Assembly (NCBI GenBank): GCA_017616475.1
Contig: JAFZYD010000080.1
Location: forward strand, 1-58,301
Length of the DNA stretch: 58,301 nt
Direction: 5' to 3'
Origin: Bacteroidales bacterium
Lineage (GTDB): Bacteria; Bacteroidota; Bacteroidia; Bacteroidales; UBA932
Below the pieces are notes generated by a model. It worked only from the letters and a program-made list of their open reading frames with translations. It made no database searches and was not told the DNA's origin. Positions 50,301 to 58,301 of this stretch are shown piece after piece. The translations under genes were made by a program, and so were the position numbers. The first letter of the stretch is position 1. Each line of letters starts with the position of its first letter.

Positions 50301-51947
50301 TTATTTAAATATTTTGACGGACATATAGTCGATGGAAGGCATAGGTGCGGCAGGATTCTCCAGACGGACCACATTCCAACCTTTGTTCAGTTTGACCTTA
50401 ACGCTGAGTTCTTTCCAATCAAGGTCGCCGCCGGTGGTGATAGCCTCAAATTTATCTACAAGTTCACCGTTTACCGAGACGGTCATATCTCGTTCGTCGG
50501 CGCAGGCCAGGTTGAAGGTGAGTACATACTCGCCGCCTTTGAAACTGTATACGTTGCGCCATTCCAGCCAGTTATCCTCCCAGCCGCCTACAAGTGTGGC
50601 GTACAGGCCGAGATCTGCGGAAGGGCTCTCCCAATAGCGGGGAGAAGGAATGTCGTAGGGACGGCGGTAAACCGGGTAATCCTGGTCGTTGATTTCGGTA
50701 TAAGCGTTCAGGAACGCCTCCTCGCCCTGGTAACGGGTGCGCTCGATGCGCTTGCCGGTAACAAAGAATGCATAGGAATCGTGGGCCGGGACGTTAAGTG
50801 TAAAGTGGTCGCCAATGGCAAGGTCGGTGACTTCGCTGTGTGCAAAGCAGTCATAAACATTCACCTTGCCTTTGAAGCCGAGCGCCTCCAGACTCACATC
50901 GATGGAGGCAGTTTCGTCGCCAAGATTGGCAACCACCACGGCGCGCTTAGGACCGTAATAGCGCTCCATATCCTTTGCCATAACATACACCTCGCCCTCT
51001 CTCTGAACAACCGGAGCAGCGATGCCCAGGCGGTCCTGGTCCATAGCTATGAGATCTTCGTTTTTAAGGAACTCGATTGAATAGTCGGGCATATTATTAA
51101 GGTCGCAGCCGACCACCAGCGGAGAGCTCTGTATGCACCAGCAGGCCATATGGGTACGCTCCTCCTCGGGCTTGAAGCCCATACCTATTTCGAGCATATC
51201 CATATCGTTGTAATGGCCGCCGCCGGTATAGGCAACCAGATACATATTCTCCTTGATGATGGTTTTGAGCTGATCCCAGTTTACCCAAATGTCGTGGGTT
51301 GTGCGCCAGCTGTCGGCGATATCGATAACCCAGGTGCCGGGGAACACCCAGCGGCACACATTGAAGTTGATGTTCTTGTTATCGCAGGCGGCCAGGGCCT
51401 CTGCAATCTTGGTGAACTGTTCCTTCTCGTTCAGGTCCAGGTGGCGTCCGCCGCAGTTGTCAACCTTGAAGAAGTCGTATCCCCACTCGTCGAACATCAT
51501 CTTGCAGTCTTCCAACTCGTGGCCGTAGAGACCAACGTTGAGGCCGTAGGGCTTCACGTCGCGCGAAGCGCAAGTATTGTCGCCGGCATCGGAATACATT
51601 CCGGCCTTGAGGCCCCTCGCGTGTATGGAATCTGCCACTGCCTTCATTCCGTTGGGGAACTTGGTGGTGTCTATGCGGATGCGGCCGTCCTCGCCGCGGC
51701 CGTCGGTAAAGCCGTCGTCAATATTCACATAAACGTAGCCGGCGTCTGCAAGGCCCAGTGAAAGGAGGGCGTCCGCCTGGCCCACAATAACATCTTCGCT
51801 TATTTCGGTGTGGAAGTGATTCCAGCTGCTCCAGCCCATAATGGGGGCGCTGAACTCCCGGGTCTCGGGAGCGGAATAATCTGCTTTGCAGCCGGCAAAA
51901 GCCACTGCTAAGACAATGAGAAGTGCTGCTGAGAATATTCTTTTCAT
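50301..51947 (-). CDS. GH27-family alpha-galactosidase lipoprotein, copy B
   Basis: A 548-residue lipoprotein (VAFAGC). It keeps the canonical MGWSSWNHFH, YVYVNIDDGF, GLKAGMYSDAGDNTC, FFKVDNCGG with nucleophile Asp163, and SWRTTHDIW with acid/base Asp219. Like copy A it has a C-terminal beta domain followed by a carbohydrate-binding-like module (WLEWRNVYSFKGGEYVLTFNLACADE). Alpha-galactosidase or alpha-N-acetylgalactosaminidase activity is expected; the two cannot be separated here. It starts 2 nt after the beta-propeller-like gene. Confidence 0.88.
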   Translation of the reverse strand: MKRIFSAALLIVLAVAFAGCKADYSAPETREFSAPIMGWSSWNHFHTEISEDVIVGQADALLSLGLADAGYVYVNIDDGFTDGRGEDGRIRIDTTKFPNGMKAVADSIHARGLKAGMYSDAGDNTCASRDVKPYGLNVGLYGHELEDCKMMFDEWGYDFFKVDNCGGRHLDLNEKEQFTKIAEALAACDNKNINFNVCRWVFPGTWVIDIADSWRTTHDIWVNWDQLKTIIKENMYLVAYTGGGHYNDMDMLEIGMGFKPEEERTHMACWCIQSSPLVVGCDLNNMPDYSIEFLKNEDLIAMDQDRLGIAAPVVQREGEVYVMAKDMERYYGPKRAVVVANLGDETASIDVSLEALGFKGKVNVYDCFAHSEVTDLAIGDHFTLNVPAHDSYAFFVTGKRIERTRYQGEEAFLNAYTEINDQDYPVYRRPYDIPSPRYWESPSADLGLYATLVGGWEDNWLEWRNVYSFKGGEYVLTFNLACADERDMTVSVNGELVDKFEAITTGGDLDWKELSVKVKLNKGWNVVRLENPAAPMPSIDYMSVKIFK

Positions 51948-51949
51948 AA

Positions 51950-53863
51950 TCAGTCGATGTACATTGTGTAGAGGGTTGCGTTTTTCATCTTGACGCGGAG
52001 TTTGACAGGGCCTTCTGCAAGGTCGAACGCGGGCAGATGGAGGTCGTCGCCGTGGAGGGTTACTTTCTGCTTGGGAGAAACGCCTACCGTTTCGATCTCA
52101 ATGTAGCCGTTGTCTGCAATCTGCGCATTCACGGTGAGTTTGCCGCCGCCCAGAATCGGGTTTGTGGTGAAGCAGCCGCACTTGTTGCCGGCCGTTACGC
52201 CGAACCAGCCGTCGGCGCGGTAGGAGATGACGGCGATGGAGCTGTGGCCCTCGCGGGTAAGTTTTGCAAGGCCTTCCCAGCCTCCCACTTTGTCAAAGTA
52301 AGGGAGTCTTTCCTTCATACCGCGGTTGCGGAAGATGCGCTCGTAGTCCGCTGCAGTTACCTCTGCAAGGTGGTTGCGGGCAAAGAGCGGCTCGGGGAAG
52401 AAGTGAGGCCAGGTCATTACCTGGGCCACCATCTGATAATAGTTCTTGCCGTCCTGGAGAACGGAGGTGTCAAAATTGTAGAGACCGCCAAAGTAGAACT
52501 CGTCCAGATTGTCGGTATAGAGGAACGGGCCGTCGCCGGGAGCGTCATAAAAGTTGACGCCGTCGCGGCTGTAGTCCAAATCGAGGCTGCTCTGCTGCAT
52601 ATCGCCCACAAAGTGCTCTACAAACACCAGATAAACTCCGGCATCGGGCATATAGCAAACGCGGCCGCCGTACTGTTGGGTGTAGGGTGTGTCACGCTCG
52701 CCGTCGGCAGTGAATGCGTGATGATATTTCCAGGTCTTGCCGTCCTGTGTGGAATAAACAGTCAGGATGCGGCCGTCCACCATATCGTATGCAAGGTCGT
52801 AGGGAGCGTCGCGGCGCACCGTCTGGCCGCGGGCTATATAGAGAGTCTTGCCGTCGTCGGAGAGCCAGCTGTTGCCAAAGTTGTCGTTGGTGGTCCAACC
52901 GGTGTCCCACTGGTCTGTTTTGTAAACGGGAATATCCTGGAACACGGGCTGGTCGCTCAAAATCACGGTCTGGCCGGTGGAAGTAGTAGCGTAGGCCCAA
53001 TAGGTGCGGTATGCGGCCTTGACGCAACCCAGGTCGCGCGGCTCAATCTGCTTTGCGATGCGGATGTCAGTTAGCTTGTATGTACCGTGTTTTGCAGGGT
53101 CGTACAGTTCGTAAGAAGGCTCGTCAAGATAGTCGTTGCACATCATTGCGCCGCCGCTAAAGAGATGTCTTTCTCCGTCGTTGGAATATGCAGGACGTTC
53201 GTCAACACGGGTGTAGGGGCCTTCAGGCTTGTCTGCGACCATAGTGTAGTAATACGGATTCTTGGCGTAGAGGCCGTAGCGCTCCACATAGGGGTTTGCC
53301 ACCACGTTGATGGCGAACTTGCCGTCCGTTGTCTTGTAAAAGCTGTTGCCGCCTATGTACACCACGATGGAGTCGGTGTTCTTTACGGCTTCGTATATCT
53401 TTGGCTTTGAGTACTCAATCTTAAGATTCTTGGAAATCTTGCTGAACATATATTTGTCCGGGGTAAAGATGAGCTTGCGGTAAGGGATAGGCTCCGCGGG
53501 GGCCTGGACATCCGGCACGTGCTCTATGCGGAGCAGTCGTTTCATTGTGGTGTCGCCCAGAGTAATCATCACCGGGTAACGGCCGTCATCAAACTTGGCT
53601 ATCTTCTTGATGTCGCATTTGTTTGCGCCGGGTTTCAGATTGAACTTGTCGGTGCGGATGGTGGCGCCGTCGGGAGACTGGATTTCCACGAGGGCTGTCT
53701 TGGGGCCGTCTTCGGGCACTACAATGGTGAGTTCGGCAGTTTTGGCGTTACGCCAGATAGGCATTTTGAATTCTGCCTGCAGCGGACCCACCGCGCGCTG
53801 CGCAAAGGCTGTCAGAGGCGCCATAAGCGCCACTATTGCAGCAATACGTTTAATCTTTTTCAT
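51950..53863 (-). CDS. Secreted beta-propeller-like protein, glycosidase context
   Basis: A 637-residue protein with signal peptide (MKKIKRIAAIVALMAPLTAFA). The first 110 residues look like a beta-sandwich. From about residue 140 to 500 there are repeated strand pairs such as YGLYAKNPYYYTMVADKPEGPYTRVDE, GNSWLSDDGKTLYIARGQTVRRD, DGRILTVYSTQDGKTWKYHHAFTADGE and DYSRDGVNFYDAPGDGPFLYTDN, a pattern like GH43/GH32 or sialidase propellers with Asp-box-like turns. The last 100 residues are another beta domain. No catalytic set can be assigned. It precedes two GH27 genes, so a glycan target is likely. Confidence 0.55.
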   Translation of the reverse strand: MKKIKRIAAIVALMAPLTAFAQRAVGPLQAEFKMPIWRNAKTAELTIVVPEDGPKTALVEIQSPDGATIRTDKFNLKPGANKCDIKKIAKFDDGRYPVMITLGDTTMKRLLRIEHVPDVQAPAEPIPYRKLIFTPDKYMFSKISKNLKIEYSKPKIYEAVKNTDSIVVYIGGNSFYKTTDGKFAINVVANPYVERYGLYAKNPYYYTMVADKPEGPYTRVDERPAYSNDGERHLFSGGAMMCNDYLDEPSYELYDPAKHGTYKLTDIRIAKQIEPRDLGCVKAAYRTYWAYATTSTGQTVILSDQPVFQDIPVYKTDQWDTGWTTNDNFGNSWLSDDGKTLYIARGQTVRRDAPYDLAYDMVDGRILTVYSTQDGKTWKYHHAFTADGERDTPYTQQYGGRVCYMPDAGVYLVFVEHFVGDMQQSSLDLDYSRDGVNFYDAPGDGPFLYTDNLDEFYFGGLYNFDTSVLQDGKNYYQMVAQVMTWPHFFPEPLFARNHLAEVTAADYERIFRNRGMKERLPYFDKVGGWEGLAKLTREGHSSIAVISYRADGWFGVTAGNKCGCFTTNPILGGGKLTVNAQIADNGYIEIETVGVSPKQKVTLHGDDLHLPAFDLAEGPVKLRVKMKNATLYTMYID

Positions 53864-53882
53864 TGGTCAATTGTTGTTATTG

Positions 53883-55487
53883 TTATTCGATATAATTCCA
53901 GTTTGTGTTGACGGCGGGCTGGTATGTGCCGGCTGCGCTAAGATAGTCGAACAGCAGGTCGCGCAATTCGTCGAAACGGTTGGTTATGTAGGCGTCCGGG
54001 TTGCTCACGTCAAGGCCTGCGCCCTCCGCCAGCATACCGTCGCCGCCCATAGCGCGGTAAGATGTAATGGCCACGCTGTAGACCTTCTCCGGCTCGAAAG
54101 GCGAACCATCTTCCATAGAGATAATTTCCACCCTCTCCCCTTTTGCGCACCGCTTGTAGACATTGTATTTAATGCCGAAAGCAGAATCGTAGCAATATGC
54201 CGGGCCGGTGCGGTTTATCCAGCGGTCGTAGGATGTCTCCAGATAGGACTTTATCTGGCTGCCGGTGAGGTTTATGGTGAAAAGCTTGTTTTCGAAAGGA
54301 TAGATTTTGGTAAGGTCGTTATAGACCAAAGTACCCTGGCGGATTGTACCTGCAGAGCTGAGCGGAGCCACAAAGGTGATGTCCGCGCCCGAAACGGCCA
54401 GTTGCAGGTCGGCGAGCAGCTTCATATAGGCCGACGGGCCTTTTAGCGCATCGCCCAGTTCGAACGGCGCAGCCATTTCGCAAATCGGGCGGAGGGTGAA
54501 TTGCTTAACGGCCTGATAATCTGCCTCGAACGCAGCGTCAAAAGCAGGGTCGTTCTGCAAATCCTCCATTGGACAAAGTTCCATTTCTACCTTCTCGGCA
54601 ACCTTGCGGCCCTTGTTGTATGTCAGGGTAAAGGAGGCGTGGCCAACGGAAAAAGCGCGGGCGCCGGGGTTGAGATAAACGGTTGTCCCGCCGTCTTTTT
54701 CAAATATTTCTTTGCAGGAGCGATGGTCGTGGCCTCCGGTCACCACATCTACTCCTTTAAGGTTTTGAGCGAGGTACAAGGCGCAGTTTTCAGTTGCGGG
54801 AATGTCCTGTTCCCCGCTGCCGCTGTGTACCGCAACAATCACAAAATCGGGCTTTTCTGCAGCCCGCACGCGGTCCACCAGCGGCTGCATTGTCTCCGCA
54901 ATGGGTTTGAATTCCATTCCGTGATAGAGGGGCTCGGTGACCCAGTTGGTGACGCAGGGGTTGGTGGCGCCTATAATGGCCACTTTGAGGCCGTTGCGCT
55001 TGACAACTGTGTATTCTTCGAAATACGGTTTGCCGGCATTTGCCCCTTCGGTAGCAATGGCATTGGCCGCCAGCAGAGGGGCATCAAACAGCGGACGGGC
55101 CCGGTCGTACACGGGGTGTCCCGCCTCTATGTCGTGGTTGCCCACAACTATCGCGTCGTATTTGAGATAATTGGCCGCCCTTGCATAAATGTGCGGCTTG
55201 ACGGTGTCTATGCGGTTGTAATAAAAAGCAGCGTTGTCCCCCTGGAGATTGTCGCCTCCGTCAATCAAAATTGCTTCGGGGTCCGCTTCGCGCGCGCGCA
55301 ACATAAGCGATGAAACCTTTGACAAAGAGTTGGGTTTGACGCTGTCGTCTAGATAGTACCGGCCAAAATATTGACCGTGTACATCGCTGGTAATGTATAT
55401 GTTAAGTATGTGCTCACCGTCAGCCACCCGGTGACAGGAACTCAGAATGAGGGTCATCAGGGAGAGTATTGACAATAATTTTCGCAT
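53883..55487 (-). CDS. 5'-nucleotidase/UshA-type metallophosphoesterase lipoprotein
   Basis: A 534-residue exported lipoprotein (LILSSC). The metallophosphatase domain has YITSDVHGQYFGRYY, ILIDGGDNLQGD, AIVVGNHDIEAG and VVTGGHDHRS, all metal ligands. The C-terminal substrate-binding domain has NLTGSQIKSYLETSYDRW and YSVAITSYRAMGGDGML. It should release phosphate and a nucleoside from nucleotides outside the cytoplasm. I chose ATG 55487; the longer open frame runs into the divergent adenosine deaminase gene. Together with that deaminase it makes a nucleotide salvage pair. It is the first gene of an operon with the glycosidases. Confidence 0.85.
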   Translation of the reverse strand: MRKLLSILSLMTLILSSCHRVADGEHILNIYITSDVHGQYFGRYYLDDSVKPNSLSKVSSLMLRAREADPEAILIDGGDNLQGDNAAFYYNRIDTVKPHIYARAANYLKYDAIVVGNHDIEAGHPVYDRARPLFDAPLLAANAIATEGANAGKPYFEEYTVVKRNGLKVAIIGATNPCVTNWVTEPLYHGMEFKPIAETMQPLVDRVRAAEKPDFVIVAVHSGSGEQDIPATENCALYLAQNLKGVDVVTGGHDHRSCKEIFEKDGGTTVYLNPGARAFSVGHASFTLTYNKGRKVAEKVEMELCPMEDLQNDPAFDAAFEADYQAVKQFTLRPICEMAAPFELGDALKGPSAYMKLLADLQLAVSGADITFVAPLSSAGTIRQGTLVYNDLTKIYPFENKLFTINLTGSQIKSYLETSYDRWINRTGPAYCYDSAFGIKYNVYKRCAKGERVEIISMEDGSPFEPEKVYSVAITSYRAMGGDGMLAEGAGLDVSNPDAYITNRFDELRDLLFDYLSAAGTYQPAVNTNWNYIE

Positions 55488-55527
55488 TTGGGGACCAATA
55501 ATAATCGCAAATATGTGAATTTTAATG

Positions 55528-55535
55528 TAAATTTG
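55528..55535 (+). promoter_or_regulatory. Bacteroidota -7 box for adenosine deaminase
   Basis: TAAATTTG is an exact consensus match 15 nt before the start codon at 55551. A clear -33 box is not seen. CATATTTG on the minus strand (about 55517-55510) may serve the divergent nucleotidase. Confidence 0.5.
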
Positions 55536-55550
55536 AAAAATTTTGAACCT

Positions 55551-56831
55551 ATGAATACCGAGCAAATTGCAGCCGGTTTGAGAAATGAGATACTTTCTGC
55601 CGACCGCGACAAACTTATATTTAACGATTTTCAGAAGGCGCTGCCCGCTCTGCGCGACACGGAGCTTTACCGAATGTTCCGCGCTATGCCCAAAGGGCGG
55701 CTGATGCACGGCCATATAGAGGCTACTTTTGACCTGCGATATGTGGTGGAACTGGCCCTGACAAGCAACGACACCTACGTCCATCTCGCGCCCGAAACCG
55801 CGGACGCCCGCTATTGCCAGATGGCCCACAAGGCCTGGTTCCCCAATTTTGAGGTGCCCGGGGGGTGGGTCCCTATGCGTGAGGCAGTCCAGAAAGATCC
55901 TTCCCTGCTGGACACAATTTTAAAAATGTGTTCTTCCGACAAAGAGAATATAGACGAGAACATCTGGCCCAAGTTCGAGGCGATTTTCGATCGTTTCAAG
56001 GCCATCAACAACTACCGACCTTTCTTTGTGAAGATATACACCGAGATGCTTTCCCGGATGGCCCGCGAAGGGCTGCTTGGTGTCGATTTCCGCTATATAA
56101 GCCAGTCGCTGTTCGACGAGACGGGCCGCGTGCTTCCGCCCGAGGCCTATGTCGATACGGTCAAGGAGATAGAGGCAAAGGTGCGCGAACAGTACCCTTG
56201 GTTCACCGTCAGGTTGATTTATTGCTACTACAAGGGAGTACCTGTGGAGAGCGTGCCGGAGCGGCTGGAATTCGCCCGCACAATGATAGAGAAATATCCG
56301 GGCTATATTCTCGGGTTCGATATGGTAGGCGACGAAGATTGCGGCAAAGATTTGATGTATTACGCGCCGGTGCTTCGCAATGCTTCGGTGCCAATCATTA
56401 TGCACGCCGGTGAGTCCGTTGACCCCGACAACCGCAATGTCGAGTATGCCCTGGATCTTGGCATCAAGCGAATTGGCCACGGTATGAATTTGTACCGATA
56501 TCCGGAACTGATAGAGCGCGTCCGCGAGTCAGGGATGATGCTGGAGGTCTGCCCTCTGAGCAACCAGTTGCTGGGCTACGTGCCCGATTTGACCAAACAC
56601 CCGGGCGGCGACTATATCCGCAAAGGGCTCAATGTGACCATCAGCAGCGACGACTGCGCCATTTTCGGCACCTCTTTCATAACCGACGACCTGTTACTGG
56701 CTTACCTCTGCTGGGACCTCACCCTCGCAGACATCAAACGCGTTCTGCTCAACTCTCTCCAGGACGATAAGCAACTCACCGCCCTCTTCCTCTCCCAGTG
56801 GTCCGACTTCGAGAGAGCTACTTTACGGTGA
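55551..56831 (+). CDS. Adenosine deaminase-type amidohydrolase
   Basis: A 426-residue amidohydrolase. Zinc and catalytic motifs of the adenosine deaminase family are in order: LMHGHIEAT (His53 and His55), GFDMVGDE, IIMHAGESV (about 285), KRIGHGMNL (about 307) and ISSDDCAIFG (about 365). It is longer than typical bacterial Add and resembles the ADGF/ADA2-like branch, but without a signal peptide. It converts adenosine to inosine and ammonia, and could act on adenosine released by the divergent 5'-nucleotidase. I chose ATG 55551. Its 3' end overlaps the glycerate kinase-RNase HII gene by 14 nt on the other strand. Confidence 0.85.
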   Translation: MNTEQIAAGLRNEILSADRDKLIFNDFQKALPALRDTELYRMFRAMPKGRLMHGHIEATFDLRYVVELALTSNDTYVHLAPETADARYCQMAHKAWFPNFEVPGGWVPMREAVQKDPSLLDTILKMCSSDKENIDENIWPKFEAIFDRFKAINNYRPFFVKIYTEMLSRMAREGLLGVDFRYISQSLFDETGRVLPPEAYVDTVKEIEAKVREQYPWFTVRLIYCYYKGVPVESVPERLEFARTMIEKYPGYILGFDMVGDEDCGKDLMYYAPVLRNASVPIIMHAGESVDPDNRNVEYALDLGIKRIGHGMNLYRYPELIERVRESGMMLEVCPLSNQLLGYVPDLTKHPGGDYIRKGLNVTISSDDCAIFGTSFITDDLLLAYLCWDLTLADIKRVLLNSLQDDKQLTALFLSQWSDFERATLR

Positions 56832-58301
56832 AGGTTTTGCGGTGGTGGGGAGTGAGGCCGTAGGTGTGGATGGCGGCGCGGTGTTCTTCCGTTGGATAGC
56901 CCATATTGCGAGCCCAGCCGTACTGTGGATATTCCTTGTCGATCTTCTGCATATAGCGGTCCCGGTAGGTTTTTGCCAGGATTGAGGCCGCGCTGATTTC
57001 GGGCACTTTATCGTCGCCTTTCACAATGCATTTGTGCGGGATGCGGACGCCGTCGGGGCCGTAATACGGGTTGAAGCGGTTGCCGTCCACCAGAATCAAA
57101 TCGGGCCTTGCCGACAGGCCGCCGAGCGCCGTCTGCATAGCTTTGATGGAGGCCTGCAGAATGTTAATTTCGTCTATTTCCGCGGCGGAAATGCTGGCTA
57201 CGCTCCACGCTATAGCCTCCCGCTCGATAATGCCGCACATCAAATCCCTCTGCGCAGCAGTCATCTTCTTGGAATCTTTAAGCAAAGGATGATAGAACCC
57301 TTCCGGCAAGATTACAGCAGCGGCAAAGACCGGGCCTGCAAGCGGCCCGCGGCCCGCCTCGTCGCAACCGGCAATGAGACCGTAAGAAACAGCCTGCTCG
57401 CCGAACAGAGAACCGCCGGAGGGGAGATAATCGCTGCGCCAATCTTCACGGCACCAGCGCCCTATCTTCTCTTTGAAATCGGTTGCAAGCAACGCCACGT
57501 CACAGATGGAAGGGTCGCTGCCCAAGGTGTTCTGGCCACAGACCACATACAGCCGCCGGCAGGCGGCAGAGCACATCTCCGCCAGGCTCCCTACCAACTT
57601 GCCGTCCAGGCTTGAGGCGTCCAGCCGCCCTTCGCCGGTAATGACCATACGCGAAGCGGCAATCTTCTCTTCAAGAGAAACCATCTGCGAAAAGAACTCG
57701 AAACCGTGCACGGGAGTCGCCTTCAAAAAGGCATACAGAGCAGCTCCTGAGCCACCGGCAGTGCCGCCGCCGGGAACTGTGTCTAAATCGTCACGACCGG
57801 CAATGCCGCACTCCGAAAGCCACTCGCGGGCCGTAACCACCCACTCCTCCATCCGCTTTTCAAGCACCGGCAACATTTCGGGCCCGGCGCCCTTCTGCGG
57901 AGCGTAGGTATAAGTTGCTCCGTGCGGCCCGAGCAGCGGATTGCGGGCGTCACAGGCCACCTTGACCTCGATATCGTCAAAAAGATGGATATTCTCCAGG
58001 CCGATGGCCTCAATCATACCGCGGCCGCCGTCGTTGGTGGCGCTGCCCCCTACCCCTACAATAATCTGGCGCGGCGAATAATCCAGCGCCGCCATAAGCA
58101 TCAAACCGAGGCCGTAGGTAGTGGTCTTGAGAGGGTTGCGCTCGGCCGTGTCTATCATCATAAGGCCGCTGCAGCGCGCAAGCTCTATAAAGACAGTGTC
58201 GCCTGCCACAGCCATAGGCGCCACAATGTCGCGCATCAGCGGGTCTTTGGTGTCCACCAGCACTTCGCTCGCGCCGGGATAATTTTGCAGGAAAACGTCC
58301 A
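56818..58301 (-). CDS. Glycerate kinase-RNase HII fusion (5' end outside the window)
   Basis: One reading frame continues without a stop from the right edge to 56818, giving at least 494 residues. The upstream part (58301 down to about 57385) is glycerate kinase: IIVGVGGSATNDGGRGMIEAIG, PGGGTAGGSGAALYAFL and MVITGEGRLDASSLDGK. The downstream part (57384 to 56818, 188 residues) is a full RNase HII: GCDEAGRGPLAGPV with catalytic Asp and Glu, LVDGN, KGDDKVPEISAASILAKTYRD and YGWARNMGYPTEEH. There is no ATG, GTG or TTG between the modules from which RNase HII could start; the nearest candidate is a CTG. The kinase's last helices seem shortened at the join. A sequence error at the junction is the main alternative. 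Confidence 0.8.
   Translation of the reverse strand, partial: DVFLQNYPGASEVLVDTKDPLMRDIVAPMAVAGDTVFIELARCSGLMMIDTAERNPLKTTTYGLGLMLMAALDYSPRQIIVGVGGSATNDGGRGMIEAIGLENIHLFDDIEVKVACDARNPLLGPHGATYTYAPQKGAGPEMLPVLEKRMEEWVVTAREWLSECGIAGRDDLDTVPGGGTAGGSGAALYAFLKATPVHGFEFFSQMVSLEEKIAASRMVITGEGRLDASSLDGKLVGSLAEMCSAACRRLYVVCGQNTLGSDPSICDVALLATDFKEKIGRWCREDWRSDYLPSGGSLFGEQAVSYGLIAGCDEAGRGPLAGPVFAAAVILPEGFYHPLLKDSKKMTAAQRDLMCGIIEREAIAWSVASISAAEIDEINILQASIKAMQTALGGLSARPDLILVDGNRFNPYYGPDGVRIPHKCIVKGDDKVPEISAASILAKTYRDRYMQKIDKEYPQYGWARNMGYPTEEHRAAIHTYGLTPHHRKTFTVK

Noticed and set aside
56968..58301. Idea that RNase HII could be translated separately from the kinase
   Set aside because: No ATG, GTG or TTG lies between the end of the kinase motifs and the RNase HII DEAGRG motif in that frame. 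Only a CTG is available, so a fusion is the simpler reading.
1..58301. CRISPR array, prophage or insertion sequence
   Set aside because: I saw no regularly spaced repeats, no transposase, integrase or phage structural gene, and no target-site duplication.

Overview
The window looks like a chromosomal segment from a member of the Bacteroidota, most likely order Bacteroidales. I infer this from several things. Many genes are preceded by the Bacteroidota -7 box (TAnnTTTG), sometimes with TTTG about 20 nt upstream, and Shine-Dalgarno sequences are mostly absent. There are many lipoproteins with an SC-type lipobox, a BtuB/BtuG-type vitamin B12 locus behind a cobalamin riboswitch, an SDR-type threonine dehydrogenase, and secreted glycan-active enzymes (PL8, GH3, GH27, CotH, DUF1080). 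The genus cannot be fixed from the sequence; a gut-type, Alistipes-like lineage is only a guess. I found no rRNA, CRISPR array, transposase or integrase. There is one tRNA gene (Val, anticodon TAC).

Layout. 1-420: no clear gene; inverted repeats and a terminator. 0.5-4.3 kb (minus): glutaredoxin-like protein, cation diffusion facilitator, and an SDR-ResB-CcsA cytochrome c maturation operon. 4.3-11.1 kb: a DUF4298 protein, then a four-gene minus operon (kbl, a PfkB sugar kinase, a PL8 polysaccharide lyase, a DUF4832-like lipoprotein), with SDR-type threonine dehydrogenase divergent from kbl. 11.1-14.9 kb: a DUF1080 protein with a Tat-exported Gfo/Idh/MocA oxidoreductase (a possible 3-keto-glycoside pair) and a CotH lipoprotein. 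15.0-21.1 kb (plus): an unusual phosphoribosyltransferase overlapping a CodB permease, a small EF-hand-like protein, an acyl-CoA synthetase and a GntP permease. 21.3-26.3 kb: a GDPD lipoprotein, then a plus operon headed by a divergent tyrosine phenol-lyase/tryptophanase-like enzyme. 26.4-29.3 kb: a repeat-tailed secreted protein behind a sigma-54-like promoter, a flippase-like membrane protein and a BtuC-type permease. 29.3-35.7 kb (minus): the riboswitch-controlled B12 operon. 35.7-41.7 kb: a GH3-family protein that appears to lack its nucleophile, a large MscS-type channel and MetY. 41.7-47.4 kb (minus): PncB, a TerB-DnaJ protein, a small Cys-rich membrane protein, a GNAT protein and HtpG. 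47.8-55.5 kb (minus): tRNA-Val, then a tightly packed operon of 5'-nucleotidase, a beta-propeller-like secreted protein, two tandem GH27 alpha-galactosidases and an exported class I amidotransferase. 55.5-58.3 kb: adenosine deaminase, convergent with an open frame that joins glycerate kinase to RNase HII and runs off the right edge.

How the genes work together. Much of the region serves scavenging at the cell surface: glycans (PL8, GH27, GH3-like, DUF1080 with Gfo/Idh), nucleotides (5'-nucleotidase, adenosine deaminase, PRT with CodB, PncB), B12 (BtuB/G/F/C and two further lipoproteins) and amino acids (threonine to glycine, TPL-like lyase, MetY). The most notable signals are the glycerate kinase-RNase HII fusion, a strong depletion of the tetranucleotide CATG across the whole window, a GH3 protein that looks catalytically dead, a TPL-like enzyme with a replaced cofactor arginine, and a terminator-like hairpin placed between a promoter and the start codon of the phosphoribosyltransferase gene.
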